A DNA stretch of 40,442 nt. Origin: Thiobacillus sp. UBA6205. GTDB taxonomy: Bacteria > Pseudomonadota > Gammaproteobacteria > Burkholderiales > Thiobacillaceae. Position 1 is the first letter of the stretch, and each line of letters starts with the position of its first letter. Below the pieces are notes generated by a model. The model was not told the origin of the DNA. It saw only the letters and a program-made list of their open reading frames with translations, and did not search any database. A program made the position numbers and the translations under genes. Shown one piece after another: positions 19,128 through 28,033 of this stretch. The stretch is taken from NCBI GenBank assembly GCA_002421825.1, contig DISR01000022.1:21980-62421 (forward strand), in the 5' to 3' direction.

Positions 19128-19310
19128 ATGGCAATTGATCCGGTATGCAAGATGCAAGTAGACCCGGCCAAGGCAGCGGTGAAAGCGGTTTATGCCGGAC
19201 AGACGTACTATTTCTGTTCGGAAGATTGCCACAAGGCGTTTACCGCTGATCCGCAGAAGTACACGGGTAGTGTGCCGCACGGCGAACCCTCCGGCCAAGG
19301 ACAGGGTTAG
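19128..19310 (+). CDS. Small YHS-domain protein
   Basis: A 60-residue protein that is essentially one YHS domain: DPVCKMQVDP, then YYFCSEDCHKAF and DPQKY. The usual DPVCGM reads DPVCKM. A Gly/Gln/His tail completes it. The ribosome site is exceptionally strong (AGGAGGTGA at 19116-19124), suggesting high expression. No signal peptide. Probably a cytosolic metal buffer or chaperone like the YHS domain in the Cu ATPase. It is separate from the preceding gene by 160 bp of sequence without a convincing gene. Confidence 0.85.
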   Translation: MAIDPVCKMQVDPAKAAVKAVYAGQTYYFCSEDCHKAFTADPQKYTGSVPHGEPSGQGQG

Positions 19311-19340
19311 CGTTCAACCTTAGCAACACGCGGGCGAATC

Positions 19341-19694
19341 ATGCACGAACTGCTCGTCCAATGGGTCGGTTACGGCGTTCCCTGGATCGAGGCCGTTGGT
19401 ATCGCCGTGGTGCTGTGGGGCGTGTTGGAAGCGCTCGCAGGCTTGGTTCGGCGAGGTTGGTCGGTGTTGGCGCAGCATGCGGTACGCAAGGACCTGGGCG
19501 CTATTCGCCTTGCCATGGGAGAGAAGATGGTGCTCGGACTCGAGTTTTTCCTGGCCGGCGATATCGTGCAGACCATCGTGGTGCCGAGCTGGAACTCGCT
19601 GGCGATCCTCGGTGGCATCGTGGTGATCCGCACGGTGATCGTGTATTTCCTGAATCTGGAGTTGAGTCGCGGAGCGAAGCAGGGCAATGCGTGA
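19341..19694 (+). CDS. DUF1622 family membrane protein
   Basis: A 117-residue inner-membrane protein with three hydrophobic helices (about 13-35, 62-82 and 86-106). The pattern IRLAMGEKMVLGLEFFLAGDI followed by VIRTVIVYFLNLEL is characteristic of DUF1622. Function is not known; members are widespread and single-gene. It lies 30 bp after the small YHS gene in the same direction. The ribosome site is weak. Confidence 0.85.
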   Translation: MHELLVQWVGYGVPWIEAVGIAVVLWGVLEALAGLVRRGWSVLAQHAVRKDLGAIRLAMGEKMVLGLEFFLAGDIVQTIVVPSWNSLAILGGIVVIRTVIVYFLNLELSRGAKQGNA

Positions 19695-19743
19695 CCACGG
19701 TTCCGGAAATATCCCACAACTGAATAATCATAAGGGGCTTTCA

Positions 19744-19833
19744 ATGAATATCCGGATGCCATTGAGTGAGGCGTGGGAAAACCGGGAAATGAAAGCAGGG
19801 CGCGTTTGTTTCGCGGCTCGCCTGGATAATTGA
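19744..19833 (+). CDS. Possible 29-residue small ORF
   Basis: A short frame from ATG 19744 to TGA 19833, preceded by AAGGGG seven nt upstream. It would encode 29 residues beginning MNIRMPLSEAW. It has no recognisable family and no membrane segment. It fills most of the 154-bp gap between the DUF1622 and lycopene-cyclase-domain genes. The ribosome site is the only support; it may be chance. Confidence 0.2.
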   Translation: MNIRMPLSEAWENREMKAGRVCFAARLDN

Positions 19834-19848
19834 GTCGGCGCCAAACTG

Positions 19849-20547
19849 ATGGATGCAACTCCTGGTTCGATTCAATACGTGTGGTTCGCCTGGTCCAGCG
19901 CATTCCTGGTGCCCTGGATCATCCTGTTCATGTTCTTCCCGGCCCAGCGAGGGATCATGCTGCGGGCCAGTTTGCTGACAGCCCCATTCGGACTCACCGA
20001 ACCTCTCTTCGTTCCTGACTACTGGAATCCCCCAAGTTTGTTCGACCTCGCGCAAACAAGCGGGTTTGACATTGAGAGTGTCATTTTCTGCTTCGCGATC
20101 GGAGGGGTAGGGGCGGTTCTTTACAACGTCCTGACGGGGAGAAAGCCGGTTGCAATGAACGCCCATGAAAAGCAGAGTCGTCGGCACCGCTTTCATGGCT
20201 TGGCGCTCCTTTCGCCGGTGGCAGCATTTCTCGCCCTTTATTTCCTGCCATGGAACCCGATATATCCCGCGATCATTGCGATGCTAACGGGTTCGATTGC
20301 CACCATGGTTTGCCGCCCCGACCTGGCGGCCAAGACGTCGATCGGGGGTGCCGTCTTTCTTGGGTATTACACCGTATTCATGGCTTCGCTTCAGTGGCTG
20401 GCACCGGGGTACATAGAAGAAGTGTGGAATCTCGATGTGCTTACTGGAATTGTCGTCATTGGCATCCCTATTGAAGAGCTGCTGTTCGCTGTCTCGTTCG
20501 GGATGTATTGGGCAGGCGCCTATGAGCACATCAGTTGGAAGCACTGA
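19849..20547 (+). CDS. Lycopene-cyclase-domain membrane protein
   Basis: A 232-residue protein with six to seven hydrophobic helices in two repeats. The second repeat ends in GIPIEELLFAVSFGMYWAG, matching the conserved P-x-E-E-x-x-F motif of the CrtYc/CrtYd/CarR lycopene cyclase domain. The first repeat has a weaker counterpart (FDIESVIFCF). Lycopene cyclases close the ends of carotenoids, but no carotenoid synthesis gene is present nearby. The protein may therefore act on another isoprenoid or have a different role. The ribosome site is weak. The DUF1566 gene begins 4 bp after its stop, so both are likely cotranscribed. Confidence 0.65.
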   Translation: MDATPGSIQYVWFAWSSAFLVPWIILFMFFPAQRGIMLRASLLTAPFGLTEPLFVPDYWNPPSLFDLAQTSGFDIESVIFCFAIGGVGAVLYNVLTGRKPVAMNAHEKQSRRHRFHGLALLSPVAAFLALYFLPWNPIYPAIIAMLTGSIATMVCRPDLAAKTSIGGAVFLGYYTVFMASLQWLAPGYIEEVWNLDVLTGIVVIGIPIEELLFAVSFGMYWAGAYEHISWKH

Positions 20548-20551
20548 GCAG

Positions 20552-21568
20552 ATGTCCACGGCAGGCTATCTCCACACCGGGCAGCTTACCTGTCACGACG
20601 TATCGGGCCGGGGAATACCTTGCCAAGGCAGTGCGCAGGATGCCGAATTTGCAAAGGGAACCGCCTGGCCCAGTCCCCGATTCATTCCCGAAGGGGAGAC
20701 AGTGCTCGATGACCTGACCGGCCTTGTCTGGACACGGGATGCGAACATTGGTGGATTTCCCATGATGTGGCAGGAGGCCCTGGAATGGGTCCGGGAGCTG
20801 AACCTGAAGCATGCCCTCGGTTTTTCGGATTGGCGTCTGCCGAACCGCCGTGAATTGCGCAGCCTGGTCAGCTACCAGACAAGTCGACCGGCTCTGCCTC
20901 CAGGTCATCCGTTTACCAATGTGTTTCAGGGTTGGTACTGGACGTCCACCACGGCCGCAATCGCCCCAGCCCATGCATGGTATGTCAGCATGGACGGCGC
21001 ACGCATGTTCTATGGCGGGAAGGACCAATCCTTTCTGGTATGGCCGGTACGAGGAAGGGGAAGCGTTCTGCCGGTTACAGGGCAAAAGCTGTGTTATGGC
21101 ATGGATGGCGCGGTAATCCCCTGTCCGGGAACCGGGCAGGATGCAGAGTTGCAAATAGGCATGCCATGGCCGGATCCCCGTTTCCTAGTGGAGGGGCAGA
21201 GCGTCATTGACCGGCTTACCCGCTTGCGTTGGCTGAAAAATGCGGACCTGACCGGCTGCGCGGTATCCTGGCCGGAGGCTTTCAAGGCGGTTGAAACCCT
21301 TCGGTGTTCAGCCCCTGATAAAACTGAATGGCGCCTTCCCAATATCAATGAACTCGAATCCCTGGTCGACTGCGCCAACCATTCTCCTGCGCTTCCAATT
21401 GGGCATGGGTTCGCGCAGCTTAACGAGGCTTATTGGTCCTCCACCACCAGCCTGTACGAGCCGGATTGGGCGTGGGCGTTGTATCTGGAGAAGGGCGCGA
21501 TCGGAGTCGGTCAAAAGCGCGGACGCCACTTTAGAGTATGGCCCGTGGCTGATGTGAGTTCGAGTTGA
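20552..21568 (+). CDS. Tandem DUF1566 (Lcl C-terminal) domain protein
   Basis: A 338-residue protein made of two similar halves of about 160 residues. Each half has a TGQ..C..G..IPCPGxGQDAE-type opening, a DxLTxLxWxxxA segment, a WRLPNxxEL motif and a final YW(T/S)STT...F.VWPV block. These are the hallmarks of DUF1566, a C-type-lectin-like fold also called Lcl C-terminal domain. No signal peptide is visible from ATG 20552; an in-frame ATG at 20522 overlaps the previous gene and does not add one. Such domains bind glycans or act in adhesion; some relatives resemble formylglycine-generating enzymes. The specific role here is unknown. Confidence 0.82.
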   Translation: MSTAGYLHTGQLTCHDVSGRGIPCQGSAQDAEFAKGTAWPSPRFIPEGETVLDDLTGLVWTRDANIGGFPMMWQEALEWVRELNLKHALGFSDWRLPNRRELRSLVSYQTSRPALPPGHPFTNVFQGWYWTSTTAAIAPAHAWYVSMDGARMFYGGKDQSFLVWPVRGRGSVLPVTGQKLCYGMDGAVIPCPGTGQDAELQIGMPWPDPRFLVEGQSVIDRLTRLRWLKNADLTGCAVSWPEAFKAVETLRCSAPDKTEWRLPNINELESLVDCANHSPALPIGHGFAQLNEAYWSSTTSLYEPDWAWALYLEKGAIGVGQKRGRHFRVWPVADVSSS

Positions 21569-21606
21569 TCGGTTCGAGAGAACCTCTGTTTCCAGACGGG
21601 TTATTT

Positions 21607-21615
21607 TGATATAGT
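21607..21615 (+). promoter_or_regulatory. Possible extended -10 promoter before the cus leader gene
   Basis: TGATATAGT resembles an extended -10 element (TGnTATAAT). A -35 element is not convincing. Transcription would begin about six to seven nt later, at or next to the GTG start at 21622, giving a leaderless mRNA. Support is weak and rests on one motif. Confidence 0.3.
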
Positions 21616-21621
21616 GGTTCT

Positions 21622-21972
21622 GTGAGTATCCGTCGGCTATTTCTCTATTTAACGCTCTGTATTTCGATCCCCGTTCAGGGGATTGCGGGTACTTTGCTGC
21701 TTGAAACGCCTTGCCCGATGGAACATCACGCGATGGAGATGGATGCAGAGTCGGCCGACATGCATAGTTGCTGCAACGATGCTGAGACCTATGCAAAAAC
21801 CGGAAAAAGCTGCAAAACTGGAGAGCAATGCCAATCCGCTTTGCAGTATCCCGCTCACATGCCGATCGCCAATCTCGCAACGTTCGCGCAACAACTGCAG
21901 TTCCTGCCCGTGACGCGTTTTATTCCTTCATTCGACCCATCCAACATCTGGCGACCGCCAGCCTTCATCTGA
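21622..21972 (+). CDS. Secreted Cys/His/Met-rich small protein preceding cusC
   Basis: A 116-residue protein from GTG 21622, which directly opens a signal peptide (MSIRRLFLYLTLCISI..., cut near IAG). The mature part has a soft-metal-rich segment: CPMEHHAMEMDAESADMHSCC at about 30-50, then a CKTGEQC pair. There are no enzyme motifs. Proteins of this type often precede CusC/CzcC genes. No ribosome site is visible; see the possible leaderless promoter. It probably binds copper or silver in the periplasm and belongs to the cus operon. Confidence 0.65.
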   Translation: MSIRRLFLYLTLCISIPVQGIAGTLLLETPCPMEHHAMEMDAESADMHSCCNDAETYAKTGKSCKTGEQCQSALQYPAHMPIANLATFAQQLQFLPVTRFIPSFDPSNIWRPPAFI

Positions 21973-22082
21973 CTCCCTGTAAAAAACAGAGAACCGTGCC
22001 CCGCCTATCGTAGCCGGAGCACGAATATCCTGCGCCTCGATCCGCCTTCGGGCACGGCGCGAATCTCTAATGGAGTTGGAAC

Positions 22083-23360
22083 ATGCGTTTTTCCGAACTC
22101 GTCGTACTTTTGCGGCGCGCGGCTTGCCGTGCTGCCGCGACTGCGTTGCTGGCTGGCGCGGCCGCAACGGCTCTTGCCGATCCCCTTTCCTTCGACGATG
22201 CGCTGGCCCTGGCCTTGCGCAATTCGCCCGTATTGACGGCCAATACGGCACGGATAGATGCGGCTCGTGAAGCGGCGATTCCAGCCGCTGAACTGCCGGA
22301 CCCGAAACTTGCCCTGGGCATCATCAATCTTCCTATTGAAGGTCCTGACCGTTTTAGCCTGACGGAAGAGGCAATGACCATGCGCAGCATCGGCGTCATG
22401 CAGGAATTTCCCAACGGCGCCAAACGCGATGCGCGTGCAGCGGCCGCCCGTTCGCGGGTGGATGTCGCGAAAGCTGATCTGCGAATTGCAAGGCTGGAGG
22501 TGTTGAGGGAGACCGCTGTCGCCTGGATTGCCCGCCACAGCATCGAACATCAGCTTGCTCGCCTTGACGAGTTGTTCAAGGAGAACCGCCTGTTCGAGGC
22601 AGCGGTGCGGGCTCGGCTTGCAGGCGGGAAGGGCATGACGGCCGATGTCGTCATGCCACGCCAGGAAGCCGCCATGATTGAGGATCGCCGCGACGAACTG
22701 CGCGCCAGCCGCAGTCAGGCCTTCGCCTCCCTCAGGCGCTGGCTTGGTCAGGCGGCAGAGGCGCCGCTGCAGGGGGAACCGCCCGATTGGCCGATTGCTC
22801 GCGATACCCTGCTTCAGGGTCTGTATCGACATCCGCAACTGCTGGCTTTCGCCCCCAAAGCCAAAGTGCTGGATGCTGAAGTTGCCGAGGCCCAGGCCGA
22901 AAAGAAACCGGACTGGGCGATTGAGCTTGCCTATCAGAAGCGCGGATCGCGGTTCGGGGATATGGCCATGCTTCAACTCAGTTTCGATCTGCCAGTCTTT
23001 CCCGGCGCGCGCCAGGACCCGATGATCGCTGCGCGGCTTGCCGAACGCACGGGGCTTGATGCCGAACGCGAAGCCGCCTTGCGCGAGCAGACGGCTGTCC
23101 TCGACTCGGGGCTTGCGGATTACGCGCGACTTACCAATGCGCTCCGGCGGCAGAATGAAGTGCAATTGCCCCTAGCCAAAGAGAAAGTCGATTTGGCGAT
23201 GGCCGACTGGCGCGGCGGCAAGGGCGACCTGACCGCCCTGGTTGCCGCCCGCCGCGAGCGCATCGATGCCGAACTCAAAGCCATTCAAATTGCCGGTGCG
23301 CGCCTTCAGACAGCCGCCCGCCTGCATTACAGCTTTGCCGAACAGGCGGGAGAACAATGA
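22083..23360 (+). CDS. cusC: TolC-family outer-membrane channel, CusC-like
   Basis: A 425-residue outer-membrane factor with a signal peptide (Ala-rich, cut near ALAD). Unlike E. coli CusC it lacks a lipobox cysteine. The mature protein shows the two long heptad-rich helical hairpins of TolC proteins: LSFDDALALALRNSP at the start, LRIARLEVLRETAVAW, and LAKEKVDLAMADWRGGKGDLTAL in the second half. A GGAG site precedes the ATG. It overlaps cusB by 4 bp. With CusB and CusA it should form the trans-envelope exporter for Cu(I)/Ag(I). Confidence 0.9.
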   Translation: MRFSELVVLLRRAACRAAATALLAGAAATALADPLSFDDALALALRNSPVLTANTARIDAAREAAIPAAELPDPKLALGIINLPIEGPDRFSLTEEAMTMRSIGVMQEFPNGAKRDARAAAARSRVDVAKADLRIARLEVLRETAVAWIARHSIEHQLARLDELFKENRLFEAAVRARLAGGKGMTADVVMPRQEAAMIEDRRDELRASRSQAFASLRRWLGQAAEAPLQGEPPDWPIARDTLLQGLYRHPQLLAFAPKAKVLDAEVAEAQAEKKPDWAIELAYQKRGSRFGDMAMLQLSFDLPVFPGARQDPMIAARLAERTGLDAEREAALREQTAVLDSGLADYARLTNALRRQNEVQLPLAKEKVDLAMADWRGGKGDLTALVAARRERIDAELKAIQIAGARLQTAARLHYSFAEQAGEQ

Positions 23361-24832
23361 TGAAACATTCCAACAGGATTCTGATGGCGCTCGCCGGGGG
23401 TTCGGCATTGTTGGCGCTCGGCGCGGCGACCGGCTGGTGGTGGGCGCGGCATGGCTCCGCGCAGGCGCCGGCGGCCATGCCCGAAAAAACGCCGGCCGAG
23501 GGCAGGGTACTTTACTGGTACGACCCCATGTACCCGCAGCAGCGCTTCGACAAGCCCGGAAAATCTCCATTCATGGATATGGAACTGGTGCCCAAGTACG
23601 CCGACGAAGGCGGGGAGGGCGCCGGGGTGAAGATCGACCCGTCAGTGACGCAGAATCTGGGCGTGCGCCTGGCAACGGTGACGCGCGTCGATCTGTCCAC
23701 GCAGATCGAGGCAAGCGGTGTGGTGGGGTTCAACGAGCGCGATGTGGCCGTGGTGCAAAGCCGCGCCGGCGGGTTCGTCGAACGCGTGTGGCCGTTGGCG
23801 CCGGGCGACGTGGTGAAGGCGGGCCAGCCGCTGGCCGAACTCCTGGTGCCCGAGTGGGCCGCTGCGCAGCACGAGCTTTTGGCGATTCGCTCTGCCGGCG
23901 ATGCCGCCCTGCTGGCCGCCGCTCGCGACCGCCTGCGCCTGCTGGGCATGGCGGAAGGACTCATCCGCGAGGTCGAGCAAAGCGGCACGCCGCGCTCGCG
24001 CTATACGGTCACAACGCCCATCGGTGGTCTGCTCCAGTCTCTGGACGTGCGCCAGGGCATGAGCGTGACGGCCGGGCAGACCCTGGCCCGCATCAACGGT
24101 CTGGGCACAGTCTGGCTGGAAGTGGCCGTGCCGGAGGCGCTTGCCGGCGCGGTTCGCCCCGGCGCCGTCGCGCAAGCACATCTGGCCGGCTTCCCGGGGC
24201 AGGCGATCGCGGGCCGGGTCACGACGATCCTGCCCGCGCTCAACGAGGCCTCGCGCAGTCTGCGCGTCAGGGTCGAACTGCCCAACCGGGACGGGCGCTT
24301 GCGGCCCGGCCTGTCGGCGCAAGTCTCCCTTGGCGCGGGGAGCGGCGGAACCGCGCTGGCAGTCCCGACCGAGGCCGTTATCCGCACCGGCAAGCGGGCG
24401 CTGGTGATGGTGGCCGAGGAAAAGGGGCGGTTCCTGCCCGTGGAGGTGCGACTGGGACAGGAAATCGGCGAGCGCACGGTGATTGCGTCCGGGCTTGCGG
24501 AAGGGCAAAAAGTGGTCGCGAGCGGCCAGTTCCTGATCGATTCCGAGGCCAGCCTGTCCGGGGTGATGGCACGCGCTGCCGGAAACCCGGACATGCCGCC
24601 GGCGCTGCACGAAGCCGACGCCGTCATCGAGGACATCGACGGCGAAGAGGTCACGCTTGCCCACGGCCCGTTCAGGACCTTGTCCATGCCAGGCATGACC
24701 ATGGCCTTCCCCGTGAGCAAGCCCGCTCTGCTCAAGGATTTGAAAGTCGGGGACCAGGTGCGCGTGGCCGTGAAAGAGACCGAGGACGGACTGGTCGTCG
24801 AGCGCATCGAGAAACGTGGAGGCCGCCAATGA
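23357..24832 (+). CDS. cusB: CusB-type periplasmic adaptor with HMBD and fused CusF domain
   Basis: A 491-residue membrane fusion protein. Order: signal/anchor helix (about 9-30), a heavy-metal-binding segment (YWYDPMYPQQ...KSPFMDMELVPKY, about 53-77), and the lipoyl/hairpin/barrel adaptor core with GVVGFNERDVAVV and VPTEAVIRTGKRALVMV. A C-terminal CusF domain follows from about residue 420. CusF is usually a separate copper chaperone. Here His436, Met444, Met447 and Met449 match the spacing of E. coli CusF His36, Trp44, Met47 and Met49, with Trp replaced by Met. It overlaps cusC and cusA by 4 bp each. Confidence 0.93.
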   Translation: MMKHSNRILMALAGGSALLALGAATGWWWARHGSAQAPAAMPEKTPAEGRVLYWYDPMYPQQRFDKPGKSPFMDMELVPKYADEGGEGAGVKIDPSVTQNLGVRLATVTRVDLSTQIEASGVVGFNERDVAVVQSRAGGFVERVWPLAPGDVVKAGQPLAELLVPEWAAAQHELLAIRSAGDAALLAAARDRLRLLGMAEGLIREVEQSGTPRSRYTVTTPIGGLLQSLDVRQGMSVTAGQTLARINGLGTVWLEVAVPEALAGAVRPGAVAQAHLAGFPGQAIAGRVTTILPALNEASRSLRVRVELPNRDGRLRPGLSAQVSLGAGSGGTALAVPTEAVIRTGKRALVMVAEEKGRFLPVEVRLGQEIGERTVIASGLAEGQKVVASGQFLIDSEASLSGVMARAAGNPDMPPALHEADAVIEDIDGEEVTLAHGPFRTLSMPGMTMAFPVSKPALLKDLKVGDQVRVAVKETEDGLVVERIEKRGGRQ

Positions 24833-27800
24833 TCGCCAGGCTCATCCATTGGTCGGTCGCCAACCGCTTTCTGGTGCTGCTGGCGACGATATTCGTCACT
24901 GCGTGGGGCGTCTGGTCGGTCGCGACCACGCCGATCGACGCGCTGCCGGATCTCTCCGACACGCAGGTCATTATCCGCACCAGCTATCCCGGCCAGGCGC
25001 CACAGATTGTCGAGAACCAGGTCACTTACCCCCTGGCCACGACCATGCTTTCCGTGCCCGGTGCCAAGACCGTGCGCGGATTTTCCTTCTTCGGCGACAG
25101 TTTCGTTTATGTACTGTTCGAGGACGGCACCGATCTGTACTGGGCGCGCTCGCGGGTACTGGAATACCTCAACCAGGTGCAGAACCGCCTGCCGGCAGGC
25201 GCACGTTCCAGCCTGGGGCCGGATGCCACCGGTGTGGGCTGGATTTACCAATATGCGCTGATAGACAGGAGCGGGCGGCACGACCTCGCGCAGTTGCGTT
25301 CGTTGCAGGACTGGTTCCTGAAATTCGAGCTGAAAACCCTGCCCAATGTGGCCGAGGTCGCCAGCGTGGGCGGCATGGTCAAGCAGTACCAGGTGGTCCT
25401 CGATCCGGTCAAGCTGGCGAGCCTCGGCGTCACCCACGAACAAGTCACAACGGCCATCAACATGGCCAATCGGGAAGCCGGCGGCGCCGTGCTGGAACTG
25501 GGCGAGGCCGAGCTGATGGTGCGCGCCAGCGGCTATCTCGAGTCGATCGCCGATTTTCGGGCGATTCCGCTCAAGCTGGCCGGCGGCGTGCCGGTGACGC
25601 TCGGCGAGGTCGCCCACATCCAACTCGGTCCGGAGATGCGCCGCGGCATCGCGGAACTGGATGGCGAAGGCGAAGCTGTCGGCGGGGTGGTGATCCTGCG
25701 TTCGGGCAAGAATGCGCGCGCCACCATCGCCGCCCTGCATGCCAAGCTCGATGAGCTCAAGGCAAGCCTGCCCCCGGGCGTGGAAATCGTCACCACCTAC
25801 GACCGCAGCAAGCTCATCGACCGCGCGGTCGAGAATCTCACCCACAAATTGATCGAGGAGTTCATCGTGGTCGCGCTGGTGTGCGGCCTGTTTCTCTGGC
25901 ATTTGCGTTCCTCCCTGGTGGCGATCGTGTCCCTGCCGCTGGGGGTGCTGGTTGCCTTCATCGTCATGCGCCACCAGGGCATCAACGCCAACATCATGTC
26001 GCTGGGCGGCATTGCCATAGCGGTCGGGGCGATGGTCGATGCGGCTGTGGTGATGATCGAGAACGCGCACAAGAAAGTGGAAGCCTGGCAGCATGCCCAT
26101 CCGGGCGAGGCGCTCAGGGGCGAAGCGCATTGGCGCGTGATGACCGAGGCCGCCATCGAGGTCGGGCCTGCGCTGTTCTTCTCGCTGCTCATCATCACCC
26201 TGTCCTTCATCCCGGTGTTCACGCTGGAAGCGCAGGAGGGGAGGCTGTTCGGCCCGCTGGCCTTCACCAAGACTTATGCAATGGCGGCCGCGGCCGGACT
26301 CTCCGTCACGCTGGTCCCGATCCTGATGGGCTACTGGATACGCGGCAGGCTGCCGGAAGAATCGCGCAATCCGCTCAATCGCTGGCTGATCCGCGCATAC
26401 CGCCCGATGCTGAACGTTGTGCTGGCACGCCCCAAGCTGACGCTGCTTGCCGCTGTGCTGATCTTTTTGACTTCATGGTTCCCGATCAGCAGGCTCGGCG
26501 GCGAATTCCTGCCGCCGCTCGATGAGGGCGATCTGCTCTACATGCCCAGCGCGCTTCCCGGCCTGTCGGCGCAAAAGGCCAGCGAGCTGCTGCAGCAGAC
26601 CGACAGGATGATCAGGACCGTGCCGGAAGTGGCGCGCGTGTTCGGCAAGGCCGGCAGGGCCGAGACCGCCACCGACCCGGCACCGCTCGAGATGTTCGAA
26701 ACCACAATCCAGTTCAAGCCGCGCGAGCAATGGCGGCCGGGCATGACGCCTGAGAAACTGGTTGAGGAGTTGGATCGTGCCGTCAAGGTACCCGGCCTCG
26801 CCAACATCTGGATTCCGCCGATCCGCAATCGCATCGACATGCTGGCCACGGGCATCAAGAGCCCGATCGGCGTCAAGATATCCGGCTCGAACCTGGAAGA
26901 AATCGACCGCGTTGCATCTCAGGTCGAAAAGATCGCCAAAGGCGTGCCGGGTGTGTCCTCGGCACTGGCCGAGCGGTTGACCGGCGGCCGCTATGTCGAG
27001 GTCGACATCGACCGGGCCGCCGCTGCACGCTACGGTCTCAACATTGCCGACGTGCAGTCGGTCGTGGGGGGGCTGATCGGCGGTGAGAATATCGGCGAAA
27101 CCGTCGAGGGCCAGGCGCGCTATCCCATTAACGTGCGTTACCCGCGGGAATGGCGGGATACTGTGGGTCGACTTGCCGATCTGCCCATTTTCACGCCGAT
27201 GGGTAGCCAAATCTCACTGGGCACAGTGGCGCGCATCAAGGTCACGGATGGCCCTCCCATGCTCAAGAGCGAAAACGCGCGGCCTAGCGGCTGGGTATAT
27301 GTAGATGTGCGCGGCCGCGACCTCGCCTCGACGGTTGATGACCTGCGCGAGGCCATTACGCGTGAAGTCAAGCTCGATGCGGGCATGAGCTTGGCCTATT
27401 CGGGACAATTCGAGTTCATGGAACGTGCCAATGCGCGCCTGAAAGTGGTTGTGCCGGCCACCTTGCTGATCATCTTCGTGCTGCTGTATCTCACCTTCTC
27501 GCGTTTCGACGAGGCCCTGTTGATCATGGCGACGCTGCCTTTCGCCCTGACGGGCGGCGCCTGGTTTCTTTACCTGATGGGGTACAACCTGTCGGTAGCC
27601 ACGGGAGTAGGGTTCATCGCCCTGGCTGGCGTTTCTGCCGAATTCGGCGTGATCATGCTGATCTATCTTAAAGATGCTTGGGGCGAACGTATTGACAGGG
27701 GAATGGAGACCAAAGCCGCCCTGCTCGACGCCATACGCGAGGGCGCTGTTTTGCGCGTGCGCCCCAAGGCAATGACGGTAGCGGTCATTATCGCCGGCTT

Positions 27801-27975
27801 GTTGCCCATACTGTGGGGAAGCGGAACCGGCAGCGAGGTGATGAGCCGCATCGCCGCCCCCATGGTCGGCGGCATGGTGACAGCACCCTTGCTGTCGCTG
27901 TTCGTAATCCCGGCCGCGTATTTTTTGATGCGGTCTGCGCGCAGAGGCGGAGGCTCTTCCGGGATGCGCCTTTAG
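24829..27975 (+). CDS. cusA: CusA-type RND copper/silver efflux pump
   Basis: A 1048-residue heavy-metal efflux RND pump, the family's usual length. The correct start is ATG 24829, overlapping the cusB stop; the frame runs open about 1.6 kb further upstream only as a shadow of cusB. Hallmarks: the N-terminal helix followed by TTPIDALPDLSDTQV, IVENQVTYPL, GYWIRG, the TM4 proton-relay region GGIAIAVGAMVDAAVVMIEN, and the C-terminal GVSAEFGVIMLIYLKDA. It should take Cu(I)/Ag(I) from the periplasm or inner membrane and drive it out through CusB/CusC using proton flow. Confidence 0.95.
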   Translation: MIARLIHWSVANRFLVLLATIFVTAWGVWSVATTPIDALPDLSDTQVIIRTSYPGQAPQIVENQVTYPLATTMLSVPGAKTVRGFSFFGDSFVYVLFEDGTDLYWARSRVLEYLNQVQNRLPAGARSSLGPDATGVGWIYQYALIDRSGRHDLAQLRSLQDWFLKFELKTLPNVAEVASVGGMVKQYQVVLDPVKLASLGVTHEQVTTAINMANREAGGAVLELGEAELMVRASGYLESIADFRAIPLKLAGGVPVTLGEVAHIQLGPEMRRGIAELDGEGEAVGGVVILRSGKNARATIAALHAKLDELKASLPPGVEIVTTYDRSKLIDRAVENLTHKLIEEFIVVALVCGLFLWHLRSSLVAIVSLPLGVLVAFIVMRHQGINANIMSLGGIAIAVGAMVDAAVVMIENAHKKVEAWQHAHPGEALRGEAHWRVMTEAAIEVGPALFFSLLIITLSFIPVFTLEAQEGRLFGPLAFTKTYAMAAAAGLSVTLVPILMGYWIRGRLPEESRNPLNRWLIRAYRPMLNVVLARPKLTLLAAVLIFLTSWFPISRLGGEFLPPLDEGDLLYMPSALPGLSAQKASELLQQTDRMIRTVPEVARVFGKAGRAETATDPAPLEMFETTIQFKPREQWRPGMTPEKLVEELDRAVKVPGLANIWIPPIRNRIDMLATGIKSPIGVKISGSNLEEIDRVASQVEKIAKGVPGVSSALAERLTGGRYVEVDIDRAAAARYGLNIADVQSVVGGLIGGENIGETVEGQARYPINVRYPREWRDTVGRLADLPIFTPMGSQISLGTVARIKVTDGPPMLKSENARPSGWVYVDVRGRDLASTVDDLREAITREVKLDAGMSLAYSGQFEFMERANARLKVVVPATLLIIFVLLYLTFSRFDEALLIMATLPFALTGGAWFLYLMGYNLSVATGVGFIALAGVSAEFGVIMLIYLKDAWGERIDRGMETKAALLDAIREGAVLRVRPKAMTVAVIIAGLLPILWGSGTGSEVMSRIAAPMVGGMVTAPLLSLFVIPAAYFLMRSARRGGGSSGMRL

Positions 27976-28033
27976 AGCGAAACCAACCGGGGACCAGGTC
28001 GGTGGCAGTTCACACCTACGGCGCAGCCGCGAC

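Noticed and set aside
23242..24828. Long upstream extension of the cusA frame (total 1577 codons)
   Set aside because: It runs through cusB in another frame, is Arg/Gly-rich and has no family features; cusA begins at ATG 24829.
24001..26130. 709-codon minus-strand frame opposite cusB/cusA
   Set aside because: A GC-driven antisense shadow of two clear genes; no recognisable motifs.
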